A stretch of DNA of 64,000 nucleotides, from assembly GCA_964522015.1 (NCBI GenBank), contig CAZFST010000018.1, positions 23,122-87,121 of the forward strand, written 5' to 3'. The stretch is from QQWI01 sp964522015. GTDB lineage: Bacteria > Bacillota > Clostridia > Peptostreptococcales > Acidaminobacteraceae. Made by a program: the position numbers and the translations under genes. Below the pieces are notes generated by a model that saw only the letters and a program-made list of their open reading frames with translations, was not told the origin of the DNA and made no database searches. Positions 16,897 through 26,603 of the stretch are shown here, in pieces (the first letter of the stretch is position 1; every line of letters starts with the position of its first letter).

Positions 16897-19800
16897 CTAG
16901 TTGAAGAACATGTCGAAACTTAATTGATTATCCTCTGGGAGCCCACGCATACAACCGTGAACCACTAGGGCATCCACCACTGACCGATTCGCTTTAGAAC
17001 GTGTTCTCAAATCGTTAATGGAGATAAATTCCCCGGCTTGCCTTGATTCCACAATGGCCTTGGCAGCATTTTCACCGACCCCCTGAAGGGCTCTAAAAGG
17101 CGGCAGTAATTTATTGCCGGATATTTTGAACTGCTCTGCATCAGACTCGTAAAGGGAAACAGGCAAACACTCAAAACCCCTGGCATACATTTCTGAAGCC
17201 ACCTCTAAAACCGTGTACTGACTTTGTTCCTTGGTAGACATTTTAGGGATGGCTTCAATCACCTTCATCTGCTCTTTTATGGCATTTGAACCTTGAGAAA
17301 TCAAGTGGGCATCAAAGTCGTCCACTTTGATGGAGAAAAAAGTGGCATAAAAAGCCAATGGAAAATGGACTTTAAAGTAGGCAATACGGACTGACATCAT
17401 GACATAAGCCACGGCGTGGGCCTTAGGGAACATGTATTTAATCTTCTTACAAGACTCAATATACCACTTGGGTACTTTGTAAGAAGTCATTTGTTCTTCT
17501 TGCTCAGGCTTAAGGCCCTTTCCCTTACGGACACCTTCCATAATGAAAAACGCATCTTTGGGGGGGAGTCCAGCATACATCAGGTAAACCATGATATCGT
17601 CACGGGTACCAATAACTTCTTTAAGGGTTACAATGCCGTCGTTTACAAGATCCGCTGCATTGTTAATCCAAACGTCGGTACCATGGGAAAGACCGGATAT
17701 CTGAACCAACTCTGCAAAAGAGGTCGGTTTTGTCTCATCAAGCATCTGCCTAACAAAACGGGTACCAAATTCAGGTATCCCTAAAGAACCAATTTTAAGG
17801 GGATAAGTGTTGTCTTGAATTTTCAGCGATTGTACTGAAGTAAAGATTTTTAGGGTTTCACGATCATCCAATGGAATCTCCATGGCGTTTTCACCAGTAA
17901 GGTCTTCCAGCATTTTGATGATCGTCGGAACGTCGTGTCCCAGTATATCAAGTTTCAAGATACGACCACTAATGGAATGGTAGTCAAAGTGGGTTGTGAT
18001 AACCCCACTGGTGGAGTCGTTTGCTGGGTACTGAATCGGAGTGAAATCGTGGACATCCTTGTAATTTGGCACAACCATGATACCACCTGGATGCTGTCCA
18101 GAGGTTCTTTTAACCCCAGTACAACCAGCTGCCAAGCGAATGACTTCATAATAGTTGATTTTTTGCTGGGTTTCTTCAAAGTACTTTTTGACAAAACCAA
18201 AAGCGGTTTTCTCTGCGACAGTGCCTATAGTCCCTGCTTTGTAAACATAACCCTCGCCAAATAGTTCTTCTGTATAAGCGTGAGAAGTAGACTGATAAAC
18301 ACCTGCAAAGTTTAAGTCAATATCCGGCTCCTTATCCCCTTCAAAACCCAAGAAGGTTTCAAATGGAATATCGTGGCCATCTTTTTTATAGGCTGCCCCA
18401 CAGGCTGGACAGTTTTTATCCGGTAAATCCGCCCCTGATGCGATACTACCATCGGTTACAAATTCAGAGTGTAAGCAGGTTCGGCAGTGATAATGGGGCG
18501 GCAAGGGATTAACTTCGGTGATATCGGACATGGTGGCGGCAAAAGAGGAACCTACAGAACCCCGGGAACCTACTAAATAGCCATCTTCCATTGACTTTTT
18601 CACCAGCTTTTGCGCAATGATATACATCACGGCATAGCCGTTACCAATAATGGAATCCAACTCTCTGGCCAGTCGTTTTTCAACGATTTCAGGAATTGGG
18701 TCTCCATAAATCCGACGGGCCTTCTCAAAGCACATGGTTCTAAGTTCCTCGTCGGAGCCAGGAATTTCTGGGGGATAGGTACCATCTGGCACCGGCAATA
18801 TGGATTCAATTTGGTCGTTAATCCGGTGGGTAGCGTGAATGACCACTTCCTCGGCCATGTCCCTACCAAGATAAGAAAACTCTTCAAGCATTTCATCGGT
18901 GGTTTTAAAATACAGGGGTGGTTGTGCCCCGGCATCAGAAAAACCTTGACCTGCCATTAAAATCCGGCGATAAATTTCATCTTTAGGGTCCATAAAATGG
19001 ACATCCGCCGTGGCCACACAGGGAACTTCCATGGTTTTTGCCAATTGTATAATTCTTCGGTTGATTTGTCTAAGTTCTTCCTGATTTTCAACCAAGCCTT
19101 TTTCAATCAAAAATTGATTGTTACCAATGGGCTGAATTTCAAGGTAATCGTAAAAACTGCTGATATCCAGAAGTTCGGTATCGTCCAAACCATTGAGAAT
19201 CCCTTGATAAACCTCACCCGCCTCGCAGGCACTACCAATAATTAACCCTTCACGCTTTTCCGTCAGGAGACTTTTGGGTATGAGAGGCTTTCTATAAAAG
19301 GTCTTTAGATGGGAATGACTGATCATCTGATAGAGATGTTTAAGACCCACATAATTTTTAACTAAGATAATCACATGATAGGAATCAAAATGCTTGAAGT
19401 CCAGATTACGCTCACCATAAGCATTGATTTCTAGTGCGTTAAAGACATTTTCTTCACCAAGCATTTCAACAAACTTCAAGAAGATTTGCGCCGTTGCTTC
19501 AGCATCGTTGACTGCCCGATGATGACCATCTAACTTTATGCCAAGTTTCTTGGCAACCATATTCAGACGATGGCGCTTCATGTCTTTTAATAGCATGCGA
19601 CTGAGTTTTAAGGTATCCAGCACCAGGGGATCAAATACAAGATTTGATGCCTTGGCTTTCTCTCTGATAAATGACATATCAAACTTTGCATTATGGGCAA
19701 CCACTGCTGCATCACCGCAAAAGGCCAGAAACTCAGGCAACACTTCAGAAATGGTACGTTCGTTTGCCACCATTTCCTGCGTGATACCCGTTAGATTCAC

Positions 19801-21144
19801 AACCACTTCGGGGATAATTTTCTCTGGGTTCACAAAAGTCGAATAACGCTCAAGAATCTGTCCATTTAAGACCTTCACTGCCCCGATTTCTGTGATGCCA
19901 TCATATTTTGCAGAAAAACCTGTTGTTTCTATATCGAACACCACAAACGCCCCATTTAACGGGTAATCCACTGGGTTTGAAATCACTTCAATCTTATCGT
20001 CAATCAAGTAACCTTCCACACCATAGATGATCTTGATGTTCTTGCCCGCTGTTTCCATGGCTTCTGGGAAGGATTGAATCACACCGTGGTCTGTAATTGC
20101 CACGGCAGGATGGCCCCAGCTGATGGCACGTTTGACAAATTGTTTGGCACTGAGGGTTGAGTCCATTGCGCTCATGGTGGTATGGGCGTGGAGTTCTATG
20201 CGTTTAAGGGGAGCGGTGTCTTTTCTTTGTACCGGTTGGTCTGCCTCGTTTATGGCAAGGAGCATGAGCAAGGTGTCTTTTTCGTAGGTATCGTAACGAA
20301 CCCGGCCTTCAACATGGTAGAAAGAACCGGATTTAATGAGAGGCGGTATGGTTTGGGCTTCTTCTTTATCTAAAAAGAGTTTGCATTTTATGGCATTGGT
20401 GTGGTCTGAAATCGCAAAGGACAACATGGTTTTCCCCGTGGATAGAACCCGAGAATCGATTGAAAAGACTTCTCCCACCACGCTGACAAAGCTTTCCTCT
20501 TCAAGAACCGTATTAAGGGGTGTTGGCTGACTCTTAATCAGGCGCTTGAAAATCACTCGCTGATCATCTGGTTTTGACGATATTTTCTTGGGTGGCTTTG
20601 ACTCTTCTGGAGATTTGATGGTCATCGCAGCTTTTGAGGCATCTACCATATCTTTTATTCTGCTATTTAAGGCGTCGTCATCAATGGCTTCTGAAGCTTC
20701 CGGTGCAATGATTTCAACCGTCACCTGCTGCTTAAACACATTTTGAATGTAAGCGCTTAGTTGTTTTGGAGCTTCAATGGCGGTTAATTGGTAGTAAAGA
20801 GCGGGTAAAACTATATGCAGCGTGGCCTTAGATCCTTCTATTTTCCAATTTTCATTCTGCAGCAAGGGTTCATAATTACTAAGCTTAGCAATTCTTGACG
20901 CACTATAACAAAGCATCTCGGAAAAGCCTCCGAGATACTCAGCGTAATCATAATTAATCTTAATGAGTTCCACAAAATTCAAGCCTGTTTTAATGCCTAA
21001 AATCAAGGTAGCCTCATCTTTTACAGAAACCAATTGCGGTGTCTTAAGTACCAACTCCAGTGCATTTCTGGTTTGCTCAAATGCGACGCTAAGAATCTCA
21101 GCTTGGATTTGCTCTGCTAAAAAAGATTTTAAATCAAAGCTCAT
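16897..21144 (-). CDS. polC: DNA polymerase III alpha subunit, Gram-positive type (PolC)
   Basis: A 1415-residue replicative polymerase of the PolC class, with built-in proofreading. In order: an N-terminal domain, an OB-fold (~215-305), a PHP domain (ELHAHTTMS, ~317), an inserted DEDD exonuclease (~400-570, FDIETTG at 404-410 and later DAEATAQ), a cysteine cluster (CRTC...CPAC), and the polymerase palm with PDIDLNF. C-terminal fingers and a helix-hairpin-helix region follow. ATG at 21144 has GGAG at good spacing and is preferred over a TTG 12 bases upstream. It overlaps the end of ispG by 11 bp. PolC of this type is a marker of low-GC Gram-positives. Confidence 0.97.
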   Translation of the reverse strand: MSFDLKSFLAEQIQAEILSVAFEQTRNALELVLKTPQLVSVKDEATLILGIKTGLNFVELIKINYDYAEYLGGFSEMLCYSASRIAKLSNYEPLLQNENWKIEGSKATLHIVLPALYYQLTAIEAPKQLSAYIQNVFKQQVTVEIIAPEASEAIDDDALNSRIKDMVDASKAAMTIKSPEESKPPKKISSKPDDQRVIFKRLIKSQPTPLNTVLEEESFVSVVGEVFSIDSRVLSTGKTMLSFAISDHTNAIKCKLFLDKEEAQTIPPLIKSGSFYHVEGRVRYDTYEKDTLLMLLAINEADQPVQRKDTAPLKRIELHAHTTMSAMDSTLSAKQFVKRAISWGHPAVAITDHGVIQSFPEAMETAGKNIKIIYGVEGYLIDDKIEVISNPVDYPLNGAFVVFDIETTGFSAKYDGITEIGAVKVLNGQILERYSTFVNPEKIIPEVVVNLTGITQEMVANERTISEVLPEFLAFCGDAAVVAHNAKFDMSFIREKAKASNLVFDPLVLDTLKLSRMLLKDMKRHRLNMVAKKLGIKLDGHHRAVNDAEATAQIFLKFVEMLGEENVFNALEINAYGERNLDFKHFDSYHVIILVKNYVGLKHLYQMISHSHLKTFYRKPLIPKSLLTEKREGLIIGSACEAGEVYQGILNGLDDTELLDISSFYDYLEIQPIGNNQFLIEKGLVENQEELRQINRRIIQLAKTMEVPCVATADVHFMDPKDEIYRRILMAGQGFSDAGAQPPLYFKTTDEMLEEFSYLGRDMAEEVVIHATHRINDQIESILPVPDGTYPPEIPGSDEELRTMCFEKARRIYGDPIPEIVEKRLARELDSIIGNGYAVMYIIAQKLVKKSMEDGYLVGSRGSVGSSFAATMSDITEVNPLPPHYHCRTCLHSEFVTDGSIASGADLPDKNCPACGAAYKKDGHDIPFETFLGFEGDKEPDIDLNFAGVYQSTSHAYTEELFGEGYVYKAGTIGTVAEKTAFGFVKKYFEETQQKINYYEVIRLAAGCTGVKRTSGQHPGGIMVVPNYKDVHDFTPIQYPANDSTSGVITTHFDYHSISGRILKLDILGHDVPTIIKMLEDLTGENAMEIPLDDRETLKIFTSVQSLKIQDNTYPLKIGSLGIPEFGTRFVRQMLDETKPTSFAELVQISGLSHGTDVWINNAADLVNDGIVTLKEVIGTRDDIMVYLMYAGLPPKDAFFIMEGVRKGKGLKPEQEEQMTSYKVPKWYIESCKKIKYMFPKAHAVAYVMMSVRIAYFKVHFPLAFYATFFSIKVDDFDAHLISQGSNAIKEQMKVIEAIPKMSTKEQSQYTVLEVASEMYARGFECLPVSLYESDAEQFKISGNKLLPPFRALQGVGENAAKAIVESRQAGEFISINDLRTRSKANRSVVDALVVHGCMRGLPEDNQLSFDMFFN

Positions 21145-22204
21145 GGCTTTCTCCAATCAACTGTAAAACTGCCTCTTTTAATTCTTGGACGACGTATTGA
21201 TCAGGTATCTTCTTGATAATATGGCCTTTTCTAAATAAAAGTACTTCGCCCTTGCCGCCGGCAATGCCAATATCAGCTTCCCTGGCTTCTCCAGGCCCAT
21301 TTACCGCACAGCCCATAATGGCCACTGTAATGGGTTGGTCAATGTCCCCAAGTGCTGCTTCAACCTGATTCACGATGCGCTCTAAATCAATATGACACCT
21401 TCCGCAGGTTGGGCAAGAAATAATTTGAATTCCCATGGGACGGACTTCAGATGCGTTTAGTATGGCTTTTGCCGCTTTAATTTCTTGAACTGGGTCACCA
21501 GTCACGCTCACTCTAAGGGTATCTCCAATCCCGTCCAGGAGAAGGGCTCCGATGCCCATGGCCGATTTGATGCTCGACTGAAAAAACGTCCCCGCTTCTG
21601 TTACGCCTAGATGCAGTGGATAAGCCACCTTCTCAGAAAGCAATCTATAAGCACTGACCATTTGAGGTACATGGGAGCTCTTCAGTGAAATAACAATTTG
21701 ATCATAGCCAAACTTTTCAAGTAAATGAACATGTCTTAGGGCACTTTCTACCATGGCCTCTGGGGTTGGTCCGCCGTATTTATCAAGAAATTGTTTTTCA
21801 AGTGATCCCGAGTTTACACCGATTCGCACTGGAATATTGCGACTTTTTAAAGCTTGTACCACTTCCCTTACCCGTTCATCGCTACCAATATTACCTGGAT
21901 TTAGCCGCACTTTATCAATGCCCTGGGCAATGGATTCCAGAGCAAGGCGATAATCAAAATGAATATCTGCCACCAGGGGCATTTTAGTTTGGGCTTTGAT
22001 TTTGGAAATAGCTTGAGCCGCCTCCATACCAGGAACAGCAAAGCGAACGACTTCGCAACCTGCCACTTCAAGTTCTTTGATTTGAGAAACGGTTCCCTGG
22101 ACATCTTCCGTAAACGTAGTGGTCATGGATTGAATAACCACCGGATGATTAGCGCCGAGACCGATATTGCCAATCTTCACTTCTCTAGTATTTTTTCTAG
22201 TCAT
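21134..22204 (-). CDS. ispG: 4-hydroxy-3-methylbut-2-enyl diphosphate synthase (IspG)
   Basis: A 356-residue [4Fe-4S] enzyme of the MEP isoprenoid pathway that converts ME-cPP to HMBPP. The cluster cysteines lie in SCPTCGRC and in MGCAVNGPGEA. The N-terminal TIM barrel begins with a typical VVIQSMTTT segment. AAAGGAT upstream supports ATG 22204, four bases after the rseP stop. In B. subtilis this position holds proS; grouping ispG with dxr here joins two MEP-pathway genes. Confidence 0.95.
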   Translation of the reverse strand: MTRKNTREVKIGNIGLGANHPVVIQSMTTTFTEDVQGTVSQIKELEVAGCEVVRFAVPGMEAAQAISKIKAQTKMPLVADIHFDYRLALESIAQGIDKVRLNPGNIGSDERVREVVQALKSRNIPVRIGVNSGSLEKQFLDKYGGPTPEAMVESALRHVHLLEKFGYDQIVISLKSSHVPQMVSAYRLLSEKVAYPLHLGVTEAGTFFQSSIKSAMGIGALLLDGIGDTLRVSVTGDPVQEIKAAKAILNASEVRPMGIQIISCPTCGRCHIDLERIVNQVEAALGDIDQPITVAIMGCAVNGPGEAREADIGIAGGKGEVLLFRKGHIIKKIPDQYVVQELKEAVLQLIGESHEL

Positions 22205-22208
22205 AGGG

Positions 22209-23240
22209 TTATCCTTTAAAAAGCTTAAGTACATCACTGACCACAACGACAGCCATCAAGGTTAGCAATAGTACAAACCCAACATAATGCATCCGTTGTT
22301 CAATTTCTTGATTCGGTTTTCTACGAAAAATCATTTCGTAGCCAATAAAAATAATACGGCCACCATCCAGGGCTGGAATAGGCAAAAGGTTCATAATCCC
22401 TAAGTTCACCGAAATAAATGCAGTAAAGGTCAATAGAGGTTTAATGCCAAGACTAGCAGCCTCACCTACAACCTTTGCAATGCCTACAGGTCCTGCAACT
22501 TGTGATCTAGCCTCTTTATCAGTAAACAACTTTGGTATAAATGTAACAATCATTTTTGACCAATAATACGTTGTATCAGCAGATGCTTTAATTGCCATTG
22601 GTACTGATTTTTCGACCACTGGTTTAATCCCAATTAAGTTTCTATCCGTTTCTTTGTCGTAAGCCACTGGCACATTAAACACCAATACTTCATTATTTCG
22701 AAGCACTTGAATGCGAAGCGGTTCCTTTCCCGATTGGTCTATGGCCTTTGTTAAATCACTCCAGGCGTCAATAGCCATTAAATTCACAAAGATAATTTGA
22801 TCACCCTTTTCAAGTCCACTGGTGGCTGCAGGCATATCAGGAAGAAACTCAGCAATTTTTGTGGTTTGGTAGCCCATGGATAAACTCAGAAAGAACAAGA
22901 TGATTAGGGCTAATACAAAATTCATTAAGGGACCCATAATAATCACTGTAAAGCGCCGCCAAGCAGCCTTTTTACCAAAACTATTAGGATTATCTGATGC
23001 TTCATCTTCCCCTTCCATTTGTACAGAACCACCAATTGGAAATGCTTTAAGACTATAGAGGGTTTCTTTCCCCTGCCATTTTAAAAATGTCGGACCCATG
23101 CCAATTGAAAATTCTTTGACAAAAATACCATTCATTCGCGCTGCTATAAAATGACCAAATTCATGAATAAAAACAATCACGCTAAAAACAACGATAAAAC
23201 TGATTGCCGTTATGGCTATAGAACTTAAATTAGCTAACAT
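22209..23240 (-). CDS. rseP: Site-2 zinc metalloprotease RseP/RasP
   Basis: A 343-residue intramembrane protease of family M50. The zinc motif H26-E-F-G-H30 lies in the first membrane helix, a PDZ domain occupies ~105-195, and the third ligand is in NLLPIPALDGGRI. About four membrane helices are seen. Homologues cleave anti-sigma factors and remnant signal peptides within the membrane; the B. subtilis homologue is RasP. Its substrate here is unknown. It lies between dxr and ispG in the dxr-initiated unit. Confidence 0.93.
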   Translation of the reverse strand: MLANLSSIAITAISFIVVFSVIVFIHEFGHFIAARMNGIFVKEFSIGMGPTFLKWQGKETLYSLKAFPIGGSVQMEGEDEASDNPNSFGKKAAWRRFTVIIMGPLMNFVLALIILFFLSLSMGYQTTKIAEFLPDMPAATSGLEKGDQIIFVNLMAIDAWSDLTKAIDQSGKEPLRIQVLRNNEVLVFNVPVAYDKETDRNLIGIKPVVEKSVPMAIKASADTTYYWSKMIVTFIPKLFTDKEARSQVAGPVGIAKVVGEAASLGIKPLLTFTAFISVNLGIMNLLPIPALDGGRIIFIGYEMIFRRKPNQEIEQRMHYVGFVLLLTLMAVVVVSDVLKLFKG

Positions 23241-23248
23241 ATTTCACC

Positions 23249-24388
23249 TCAAAATTGACACTGTTTTGCAAATTGACGCGTGGTTGCGTCAACTGCTAGG
23301 AGCATTTCCAAATTTCCTATGGGCTGATGCCCTATCACTGAGAGTGCTTTTTCAATGCCATTTGGAATATCATAAAAACCAATTTCATCATTTAAAAACC
23401 TTGCCACTAACTCTTCGTTTGCTGCATTTAAAATGCAGGGAGCGGTGCCACCCAACCTGAGCACTTCATATGCTAAATCCAAACAAGGGAATGTCTTTCT
23501 GTCCGGTTCATAAAAAGTTAACTGATGGAGTTTTGGAAGTACCATACGCTCAAGGTCAGTTGGTAAACGATTGGGATAATGAAGGGCATAGTGGATCGGT
23601 AATTTCATGTCTGGTAAACCCATTTGCGCCATCACTGAGCCATCCACATATTGAATTAGAGAATGAATAATACTCTGTGGATGGACCACAACGTCAATTT
23701 GCTCCGGTGTCACATCAAATAACCAGCGAGCTTCAATCACTTCAAGTCCCTTGTTCATTAAGGTTGATGAATCAATGGATATTTTTGCGCCCATTGACCA
23801 ATTAGGGTGTTTTAAAGCAGCTGATTTATGAACTACCATTAAATCCTGACGATTCTTGCCCAAGAACGGGCCTCCAGAAGCCGTCAAAATAATTTTTTCT
23901 ATCTCAGATATTGAATTCCCTTGTAATGCTTGAAATAATGCGCTGTGTTCGCTATCTACAGGTATGATTTCAGCCTTATGCCGGCGGGCTAGAGCCATGA
24001 TTTCTTCCCCGTAGACCACCAGTGTCTCTTTGTTGGCAAGAGCAATGCGCTTACCTCTTTTAACAGCGCTTATGGTTGGCTGAAGGCCAACAGCACCCAC
24101 AACTGATGTCAACAAGACATCATATGCTGCCTCTTCAGTCATTTGGATCAGACCTTCCAGCCCAAATAATACCTTGACTGGTTCGTTCTTAAGTGTCTCT
24201 TTAACGATGTTAAACTGCTGTAAATCTTCAATTACTAAATACCCAGGCCTAAACTGATGATACTGCGACATTAATAAATCACCATTGCTACCACAGGTTA
24301 AAGCAACGACTTCAACTACTTGATGCTGTACTAAATCCAAAGCCTGTGTTCCTATTGAACCTGTTGAACCAATAATTGCGAGTTTCAT
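23249..24388 (-). CDS. dxr: 1-deoxy-D-xylulose 5-phosphate reductoisomerase
   Basis: A 379-residue NADPH-dependent enzyme that makes MEP, the committed step of the MEP pathway. The Rossmann motif GSTGSIGTQ is at 7-15. ANKETLV, PVDSEHSA and the flexible loop IDSSTLMNKGLEVIEA mark the catalytic domain. ATG 24388 follows AAGGAAGGGG and is the true family N-terminus; the open frame extends 55 codons upstream but includes the promoter region. A terminator and a sigma-A promoter upstream make it the first gene of a dxr-rseP-ispG-polC unit. Confidence 0.95.
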   Translation of the reverse strand: MKLAIIGSTGSIGTQALDLVQHQVVEVVALTCGSNGDLLMSQYHQFRPGYLVIEDLQQFNIVKETLKNEPVKVLFGLEGLIQMTEEAAYDVLLTSVVGAVGLQPTISAVKRGKRIALANKETLVVYGEEIMALARRHKAEIIPVDSEHSALFQALQGNSISEIEKIILTASGGPFLGKNRQDLMVVHKSAALKHPNWSMGAKISIDSSTLMNKGLEVIEARWLFDVTPEQIDVVVHPQSIIHSLIQYVDGSVMAQMGLPDMKLPIHYALHYPNRLPTDLERMVLPKLHQLTFYEPDRKTFPCLDLAYEVLRLGGTAPCILNAANEELVARFLNDEIGFYDIPNGIEKALSVIGHQPIGNLEMLLAVDATTRQFAKQCQF

Positions 24389-24415
24389 AAACACCCCTTC
24401 CTTAATACTATGCTT

Positions 24416-24444
24416 ATTATAGCAGAAAGGATTAAAATTGTCCT
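24416..24444 (-). promoter_or_regulatory. sigma-A promoter of dxr-rseP-ispG-polC
   Basis: Minus strand AGGACA (24444-24439), 17-bp spacer, TATAAT (24421-24416). The -10 is perfect and the -35 matches four of six. It lies about 30 bp upstream of dxr. Confidence 0.68.
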
Positions 24445-24484
24445 TTTGTTTGAACTTAAAAGATAGGATTAAACATATCCTTTT
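24428..24484. repeat. Paired AGGATTAAA...TCCTTTT repeats at the dxr promoter
   Basis: Two 20-bp copies (24428-24447 and 24465-24484) are 37 bp apart. Each is an imperfect inverted repeat, AGGAT-N7-(A/G)TCCT, followed by TTT. The first overlaps the -35 element of the dxr promoter, the second lies upstream, an arrangement that could suit an operator pair. Confidence 0.5.
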
Positions 24485-24489
24485 ATTTG

Positions 24490-24524
24490 CGTGCAAAAGC
24501 GCTAACGAATTAACGCTAGCGCTT
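24490..24524 (-). terminator. Terminator after cdsA
   Basis: An 11-bp stem with one mismatch (24514-24524 with 24497-24507), a six-base loop and GCGCTTTTG on the minus strand. It lies just after cdsA and before the dxr promoter. The T tract is short, so read-through is possible. Confidence 0.65.
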
Positions 24525-24531
24525 AGTAATT

Positions 24532-25329
24532 CTAGACAAATGTTAAAACCCACGCCATAAAAAACACAGCTGGCGTTGTAAAAAGAATTGAATCGAAGCG
24601 ATCCAATACCCCACCGTGTCCAGGTATAACCGTACCAAAATCTTTTATCTTACAATATCTTTTAATTTTCGAGGCTGTTAAATCACCAATTTGAGAAGCA
24701 ATTGAACCAAGTAAGCCTAAAGAAAGAGCAAGTATCCAAGTCATCTCTGGCATAATAATGAGTTTAAAGATAGCCATAGAGAACAGACTCCCCAAAACAC
24801 CACCAATTGCACCTTCAGTGGTTTTATTTGGGCTCACCACCTCAATCAATTTATGTTTACCAAAGCGCTTACCAACAAAATAGGCGCAGCTATCGGTTGC
24901 GAAAGCGATTGTAAATACTGACCACAAAAGTTTATCGCTTCTATCAGAAAGTGCCATTATCAAGATAAAAGGGACCGTCACATAAAAAACACTGACAACG
25001 GTTACAAATATATCAATGATGGAGTGCTTTGAAAAAACGAAGTATGTTAGTAAACTGAAAAAAAAGAGCAACGAAATCATTGCCAGGGCTGTGTAATAGT
25101 TTGGCCCTAAGATATACGCTGCTATTGCAATGATTGTCAATAGCAGCCCCGCCATAAACATCGGGTGTGAATCAATATTCTTGAAGGCGCGATGAAATTC
25201 ATACACACCAATCAAAGCAAGTATTGAGGATGGAATAATTACAAACCAGCCCTTAAGAATCAAAAATGACAGAATTAAAACAATCCCGACCACTGCACTG
25301 ATAATGCGACTTCTTAATGTAGAATTCAT
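24532..25329 (-). CDS. cdsA: Phosphatidate cytidylyltransferase
   Basis: A 265-residue integral membrane enzyme that makes CDP-diacylglycerol from phosphatidate and CTP, the precursor of phosphatidylglycerol and related lipids. About seven or eight hydrophobic helices are visible. The C-terminal signature (SKIKRYCKIKDFG, then PGHGGVLDRFDS) matches the CDS family. It is the last gene of the pyrH-frr-uppS-cdsA unit, separated from uppS by ten bases. Confidence 0.95.
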   Translation of the reverse strand: MNSTLRSRIISAVVGIVLILSFLILKGWFVIIPSSILALIGVYEFHRAFKNIDSHPMFMAGLLLTIIAIAAYILGPNYYTALAMISLLFFFSLLTYFVFSKHSIIDIFVTVVSVFYVTVPFILIMALSDRSDKLLWSVFTIAFATDSCAYFVGKRFGKHKLIEVVSPNKTTEGAIGGVLGSLFSMAIFKLIIMPEMTWILALSLGLLGSIASQIGDLTASKIKRYCKIKDFGTVIPGHGGVLDRFDSILFTTPAVFFMAWVLTFV

Positions 25330-25339
25330 TCATCTTACC

Positions 25340-26044
25340 TCAGAGCTTACCAAAGCGGCGTTCGCGTTTGGTGAATTGTGCAATACTAGCATCTAAATCT
25401 TCAGGTAATATATCAGGCCAATATTTTTCTAAAAATACAAATTCAGTATAAGCCGCTTGCCAGAGATAGAAATTACTAATGCGCATTTCACCACTGGTTC
25501 TGATGATTAAATCTGGGTCTGGAATGCCTTTAGTAAAGAGGTATGAAGAAACCAAATCCTCATTAATTAAAGCTTGATCGATACCGGATTCAATAATAGT
25601 CTTAATCGCGTGAACAATCTCCTGCCTAGCGCCATAATTCATACAGATATTTAATTGCATACCTGTACATGACTCTAAAGCTGCTTCAGCTTTTCGAATG
25701 GCTTTTAATTGAGTGGGAGGCATATGATCAATATCACCTATAAATTTTAACCGTGTATTGGATGCCTTAAGTTCTTTAACTTCACCTTTACAAAATTCAA
25801 CAAGAATTTTCATTAGGCCTGAAACTTCATCTTTGGGCCTAGACCAATTTTCAGTTGAAAAGGCATAGACAGATAGGTGTTCAAGTCCAATAGTACCTGC
25901 ATGCCGTACAAATCGTCTTAAGGTTTCCCCGCCGGCTTTATGACCAGCGAGTCTTGGCAACCCCTGCCTCTTTGCCCAACGACCGTTGCCATCCATTATA
26001 ACAGCAACATGTTTAGGAAATTGTCTCACCTCATTAGATGACAT
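25340..26044 (-). CDS. uppS: Undecaprenyl diphosphate synthase
   Basis: A 234-residue cis-prenyltransferase that builds C55-PP, the lipid carrier for peptidoglycan, from farnesyl-PP and isopentenyl-PP. The active-site loop MDGNGRWAKRQG (17-28) with D18 is intact. SVYAFSTENW and DLIIRTSGEMRISNF also match. Its start follows the frr stop almost directly. Its position next to cdsA, dxr and ispG groups lipid precursor genes. Confidence 0.96.
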   Translation of the reverse strand: MSSNEVRQFPKHVAVIMDGNGRWAKRQGLPRLAGHKAGGETLRRFVRHAGTIGLEHLSVYAFSTENWSRPKDEVSGLMKILVEFCKGEVKELKASNTRLKFIGDIDHMPPTQLKAIRKAEAALESCTGMQLNICMNYGARQEIVHAIKTIIESGIDQALINEDLVSSYLFTKGIPDPDLIIRTSGEMRISNFYLWQAAYTEFVFLEKYWPDILPEDLDASIAQFTKRERRFGKL

Positions 26045-26045
26045 A

Positions 26046-26603
26046 TTATACTTCCATAATTTCCACTTCTTTTACTTCAAGAAGTTTATCAATCTGTTTT
26101 ATAAAGCCATCGGTAGCCTCTTGAACTTCTTTTTCAGAGCGTTTAAGATCATCTTCTGTTAATTCATTATTCTTATTGAGTTTTTTAAGTTTTTCATTGG
26201 CTTCACGACGTTCATTTCTTAAAGCAACTTTGGCCTCTTCGCCAGATTTTTTAGCCATTTTAACAAGATCTTTACGTCTTTCTTCAGTCAAAATTGGCAT
26301 CATGATGCGAATTATTTTACCGTCGTTAGAAGGATTAACCCCTAAATCTGCCTGCAGTATTGCTTTTTCAATGTCTCTTAAAGCAGAAACGTCGTATGGT
26401 TGAATTTGAATCATACGAGGTTCAGGGGCAGACACGTTTGCCATTGCTTTTAGCGCCGTATCAGTGCCATAGTAAGAAACTACAACTCTGTCTAAAATAT
26501 GGGGATTTGCACGACCAGCGCGAATAGCCTGTAGCTCATCACGCAAAACACTTAATGTTTTTGTCATTTTTGATAATAATTCCTCTTGGACTTGATTAGG
26601 CAT
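26046..26603 (-). CDS. frr: Ribosome recycling factor
   Basis: A 185-residue tRNA-mimicking protein that, with EF-G, splits the post-termination ribosome. AIRAGRANPHILD and the NDGKIIRIMMP.LTEERRKDLVK block are diagnostic, and the length is standard. The ATG overlaps the pyrH stop by one base. Confidence 0.97.
   Translation of the reverse strand: MPNQVQEELLSKMTKTLSVLRDELQAIRAGRANPHILDRVVVSYYGTDTALKAMANVSAPEPRMIQIQPYDVSALRDIEKAILQADLGVNPSNDGKIIRIMMPILTEERRKDLVKMAKKSGEEAKVALRNERREANEKLKKLNKNNELTEDDLKRSEKEVQEATDGFIKQIDKLLEVKEVEIMEV

Noticed and set aside
24389..24553. N-terminal extension of dxr by 55 codons
   Set aside because: It would cross a terminator and a sigma-A promoter, and the Rossmann motif of Dxr begins right after the ATG at 24388.
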